NCBI GenBank assembly: GCA_028701945.1
Contig: JAQVPT010000044.1
Span: forward strand, 1 to 16,055
Source of the DNA: Bacteroidales bacterium
Lineage (GTDB): Bacteria; Bacteroidota; Bacteroidia; Bacteroidales; ML635J-15
DNA length: 16,055 nt
Reading direction: 5' to 3'
Shown here piece by piece: positions 14,176 to 16,055 of this stretch (position 1 is the stretch's first letter; each line of letters starts with the position of its first letter). The notes under the pieces are model-generated. The model did not search any database. It saw nothing but the letters and a program-made list of their open reading frames with translations, and was not told where the DNA came from. The position numbers and the translations under genes are program-made.

Positions 14176-15660
14176 TTACAATGCGGATTTTTCGATTGCT
14201 TTTTTCCATCCGAAATATTTACTGTATTGTTCTTTGTCTGACATTTTTGGAGTAAATGTTTTATCTACTTTACGTTTTGATTTTAATTCGTCCATAGTAT
14301 AAATTTTAGCCCCAATTGCAGCAAGAAAAGCAGCTCCAAGAGCTGTAGATTCGATGAAGTCAGGACGTGTAACATCGATGTTTAAAATGTCAGATTGAAA
14401 TTGCAACAGAAAATTATTTGCAGATGCTCCACCGTCAACGTTTAGATTTTTAATTGAAATTGACGAATCTTTTTCCATAGCATTTAGCACATCTTTAGTT
14501 TGAAAAGCCATAGCTTCTAAACTTGCTCTAACTATGTGTCTGTAATCTGCTCCCCCGGTGAGTCCGCATATTATTCCACGTGCGTTCATATTCCAGTAGG
14601 GGGCTCCTAAACCAGCAAAAGCTGGAACAACATACACTCCTGCGGTATCTTTAATGCTATTTGCTATTTTTTCGGTTTCTTGAGCAGTTTCGATTATTTT
14701 TAATTTGTCGCGTAACCATTGTATCGCAGCACCTGCAATAAATACACTGCCTTCTAAAGCATAAGTAATATTTCCGTTTAAACCCCAAGCAATTGTCGTT
14801 ATAAGTCCAGATTTGCTTTTTACAGACTTATCTCCAGTATTCATAAGCATAAAACAACCTGTGCCATAAGTGTTTTTTACACTTCCTTGGTCAAAACAAG
14901 TTTGTCCGAATAATGCAGCCTGCTGGTCGCCTGCTATACCAGAAATTTGTATTTTATTTTTACCTAAAACGCCCTCGCTTACACAACCGTATTTTTCTGC
15001 AGAATTGCGGACTTCTGGAAGGATGTTTTCAGGAATATCAAAATAATCCAAGATTTTTTTGTCCCAGCATTTATCATTAATATTATATAGCATTGTCCGG
15101 GATGCATTTGAGTAGTCGGTTATATGTAAAAGGTGATTACTTAAATTCCATATTAACCATGTGTCAATTGTTCCAAATAAAATCTCGTTATTAATTGCTT
15201 TTTCTTTTAATCCTGGTACATTTTCAAGTATCCATTTAATTTTGGTAGCAGAAAAATAGGGGTCAACAATCAATCCAGTTGCCTCTTTAATATAATTTGA
15301 TATTTCTTTTTGTTTAATTTTTTCGCAAAACTCTGATGTCCTTTTATCTTGCCAGACAATTGCATTATATACGGGTTTCCCAGTTTTTTTGTCCCAAATA
15401 ACCGTAGTTTCTCTTTGGTTAGTAATTCCTGTGGTAATAATATCGGTACTTTCTATGCCTAGTCGGGATAATAATTTTCTGGCGACAAAGATTTGCGTTT
15501 CTCTTATTTCGGTAGCATCTTGCTCTACCCAGCCAGGTTTTGGAAATAATTGACTAGTTTCGGATTGTTCGACACCTATTACATTAAATTCTTTATCGAA
15601 CAAAATAGCACGTGAACTTGTCGTACCTTGGTCGAGAGCAAGAATGTATTTATTAGCCAT
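14176..15660 (-). CDS. glpK: Glycerol kinase
   Basis: FGGY-family cytoplasmic kinase that converts glycerol and ATP to sn-glycerol 3-phosphate. It has 494 residues, full length. Key blocks are DQGTTSSRAI (10-19, phosphate binding), PKPGWVEQD (40-48), the glycerol-site NQRETTV (81-87, with R83 and E84) and WQDKRT, TIDTWLIW (164-171), GIAGDQQAALFGQ (241-253, with catalytic-base D245), TYGTGCF, and PAFAGLGAPYW with the C-terminal LNVDGGASANNFL. All active-site residues I can place are present. Its ATG overlaps the stop of an alpha/beta hydrolase gene by 8 bases, so the two are probably co-transcribed. No glpF or glpD lies in the window. Confidence 0.97.
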   Translation of the reverse strand: MANKYILALDQGTTSSRAILFDKEFNVIGVEQSETSQLFPKPGWVEQDATEIRETQIFVARKLLSRLGIESTDIITTGITNQRETTVIWDKKTGKPVYNAIVWQDKRTSEFCEKIKQKEISNYIKEATGLIVDPYFSATKIKWILENVPGLKEKAINNEILFGTIDTWLIWNLSNHLLHITDYSNASRTMLYNINDKCWDKKILDYFDIPENILPEVRNSAEKYGCVSEGVLGKNKIQISGIAGDQQAALFGQTCFDQGSVKNTYGTGCFMLMNTGDKSVKSKSGLITTIAWGLNGNITYALEGSVFIAGAAIQWLRDKLKIIETAQETEKIANSIKDTAGVYVVPAFAGLGAPYWNMNARGIICGLTGGADYRHIVRASLEAMAFQTKDVLNAMEKDSSISIKNLNVDGGASANNFLLQFQSDILNIDVTRPDFIESTALGAAFLAAIGAKIYTMDELKSKRKVDKTFTPKMSDKEQYSKYFGWKKAIEKSAL

Positions 15661-16055
15661 TTATAATTTTTTTATTTATCCAGTCGAGAATGTCTTGATA
15701 AACTTCTGCATTATTGGTTTCGTTTAGAATTTCATGTCGAGCATCTTTGTACAGTTTATATTCAATATCTTTTATATCGACTGATTTGTAAAAATCAACT
15801 GCTTTAAAAACTCCCTTTCCAAAATCGCCAACAGGGTCTGCTTTCCCCGATAAAAATAGTATTGGTAATTCTCTATTAATCTTTTTTGCAAATTTTAGTT
15901 TATTGATATTTATGAGCCCAGAGAAGAATGATTTATAAAATGAGCATGAAAATACGCCACCACAAAAAGGGTCATTTATGTATTTATCAACCACTTTCTG
16001 ATCACGTGATAACCATTGAAAAGGGGTGTCAAAGCCTTTGTTAAAGCTTCCAAAC
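15653..16055 (-). CDS. Alpha/beta hydrolase, lysophospholipase/monoacylglycerol-lipase-like (partial, 5' end outside the window)
   Basis: The reading frame is open to the right edge of the window, so only the last 133 residues are visible; the upstream residues FGSFNKGFDTPFQWLSRD belong to the same protein, and the GTG at 15994 is not its true start. The segment WLSRDQKVVDKYINDP followed by FCGG is typical of serine hydrolases of the Hydrolase_4/S33 type. The acid residue lies in LFLSGKADPVG and the catalytic histidine in DARHEILNE; the nucleophile serine would be upstream. Such enzymes release fatty acids from monoacylglycerols or lysophospholipids, which would yield glycerol for the overlapping glpK gene. 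The substrate is inferred from family and context only. Confidence 0.88.
   Translation of the reverse strand, partial: FGSFNKGFDTPFQWLSRDQKVVDKYINDPFCGGVFSCSFYKSFFSGLININKLKFAKKINRELPILFLSGKADPVGDFGKGVFKAVDFYKSVDIKDIEYKLYKDARHEILNETNNAEVYQDILDWINKKIING

Noticed and set aside
15606..15611. CACGTG core in glpK as a parS site
   Set aside because: Only two flanking bases agree with the consensus, and it encodes conserved GlpK residues near the N-terminus.
16000..16009. ATCACGTGAT palindrome as a parS site
   Set aside because: It has the CACGTG core, but the flanks do not match parS arms and it lies inside the hydrolase coding region.

Overview
The window looks like chromosomal DNA of a Bacteroidota bacterium, probably Bacteroidales-like. 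It is AT-rich. It carries lineage-typical families (DUF4294, DUF5683, a two-domain lipoprotein, MltD-type transglycosylase with LysM repeats). Start codons lack Shine-Dalgarno leaders, and every transcription unit whose start lies in the window has a Bacteroidota-type -7 element (TAnnTTTG) 19-70 bases upstream of its first gene. I see no tRNA, rRNA, insertion sequence, phage or CRISPR.

Layout, left to right. (1) A minus-strand ffh gene encodes the complete SRP GTPase (NG) domain but ends abruptly where the RNA-binding M domain should begin. (2) Divergent from it is a lipoprotein made of two tandem copies of one domain. (3) A minus-strand pair encodes a DMT/EamA exporter and apolipoprotein N-acyltransferase (lnt), coupled by a 1-base overlap. 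(4) Divergent from that pair is a secreted DUF4294 protein, convergent with and overlapping ddl. (5) A tight minus-strand cluster reads parA-parB-DUF5683-mltD-like-ddl with gaps of 1, 3, 2 and 12 bases, joining chromosome segregation to peptidoglycan synthesis and turnover. (6) A minus-strand cluster reads TPR membrane protein - intrinsic terminator - ribH - small lipoprotein. (7) A 381-base divergent intergenic region precedes dnaX on the plus strand. (8) At the right end, glpK (minus) overlaps an alpha/beta hydrolase gene that runs off the window.

Most genes are housekeeping: protein targeting, lipoprotein maturation, cell wall, segregation, riboflavin synthesis, replication and glycerol use. 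I do not see a clearly new multi-gene system. The points most worth checking are the missing Ffh M domain; an A-AAA-AAA slippery heptamer at the end of dnaX domain III whose -1 frame stops after two codons, so it could make a short gamma-like subunit; an intrinsic terminator just upstream of ribH that leaves no room for a ribH promoter; a dyad inside the predicted parA promoter; and the duplicated two-cysteine domains of the lipoprotein.
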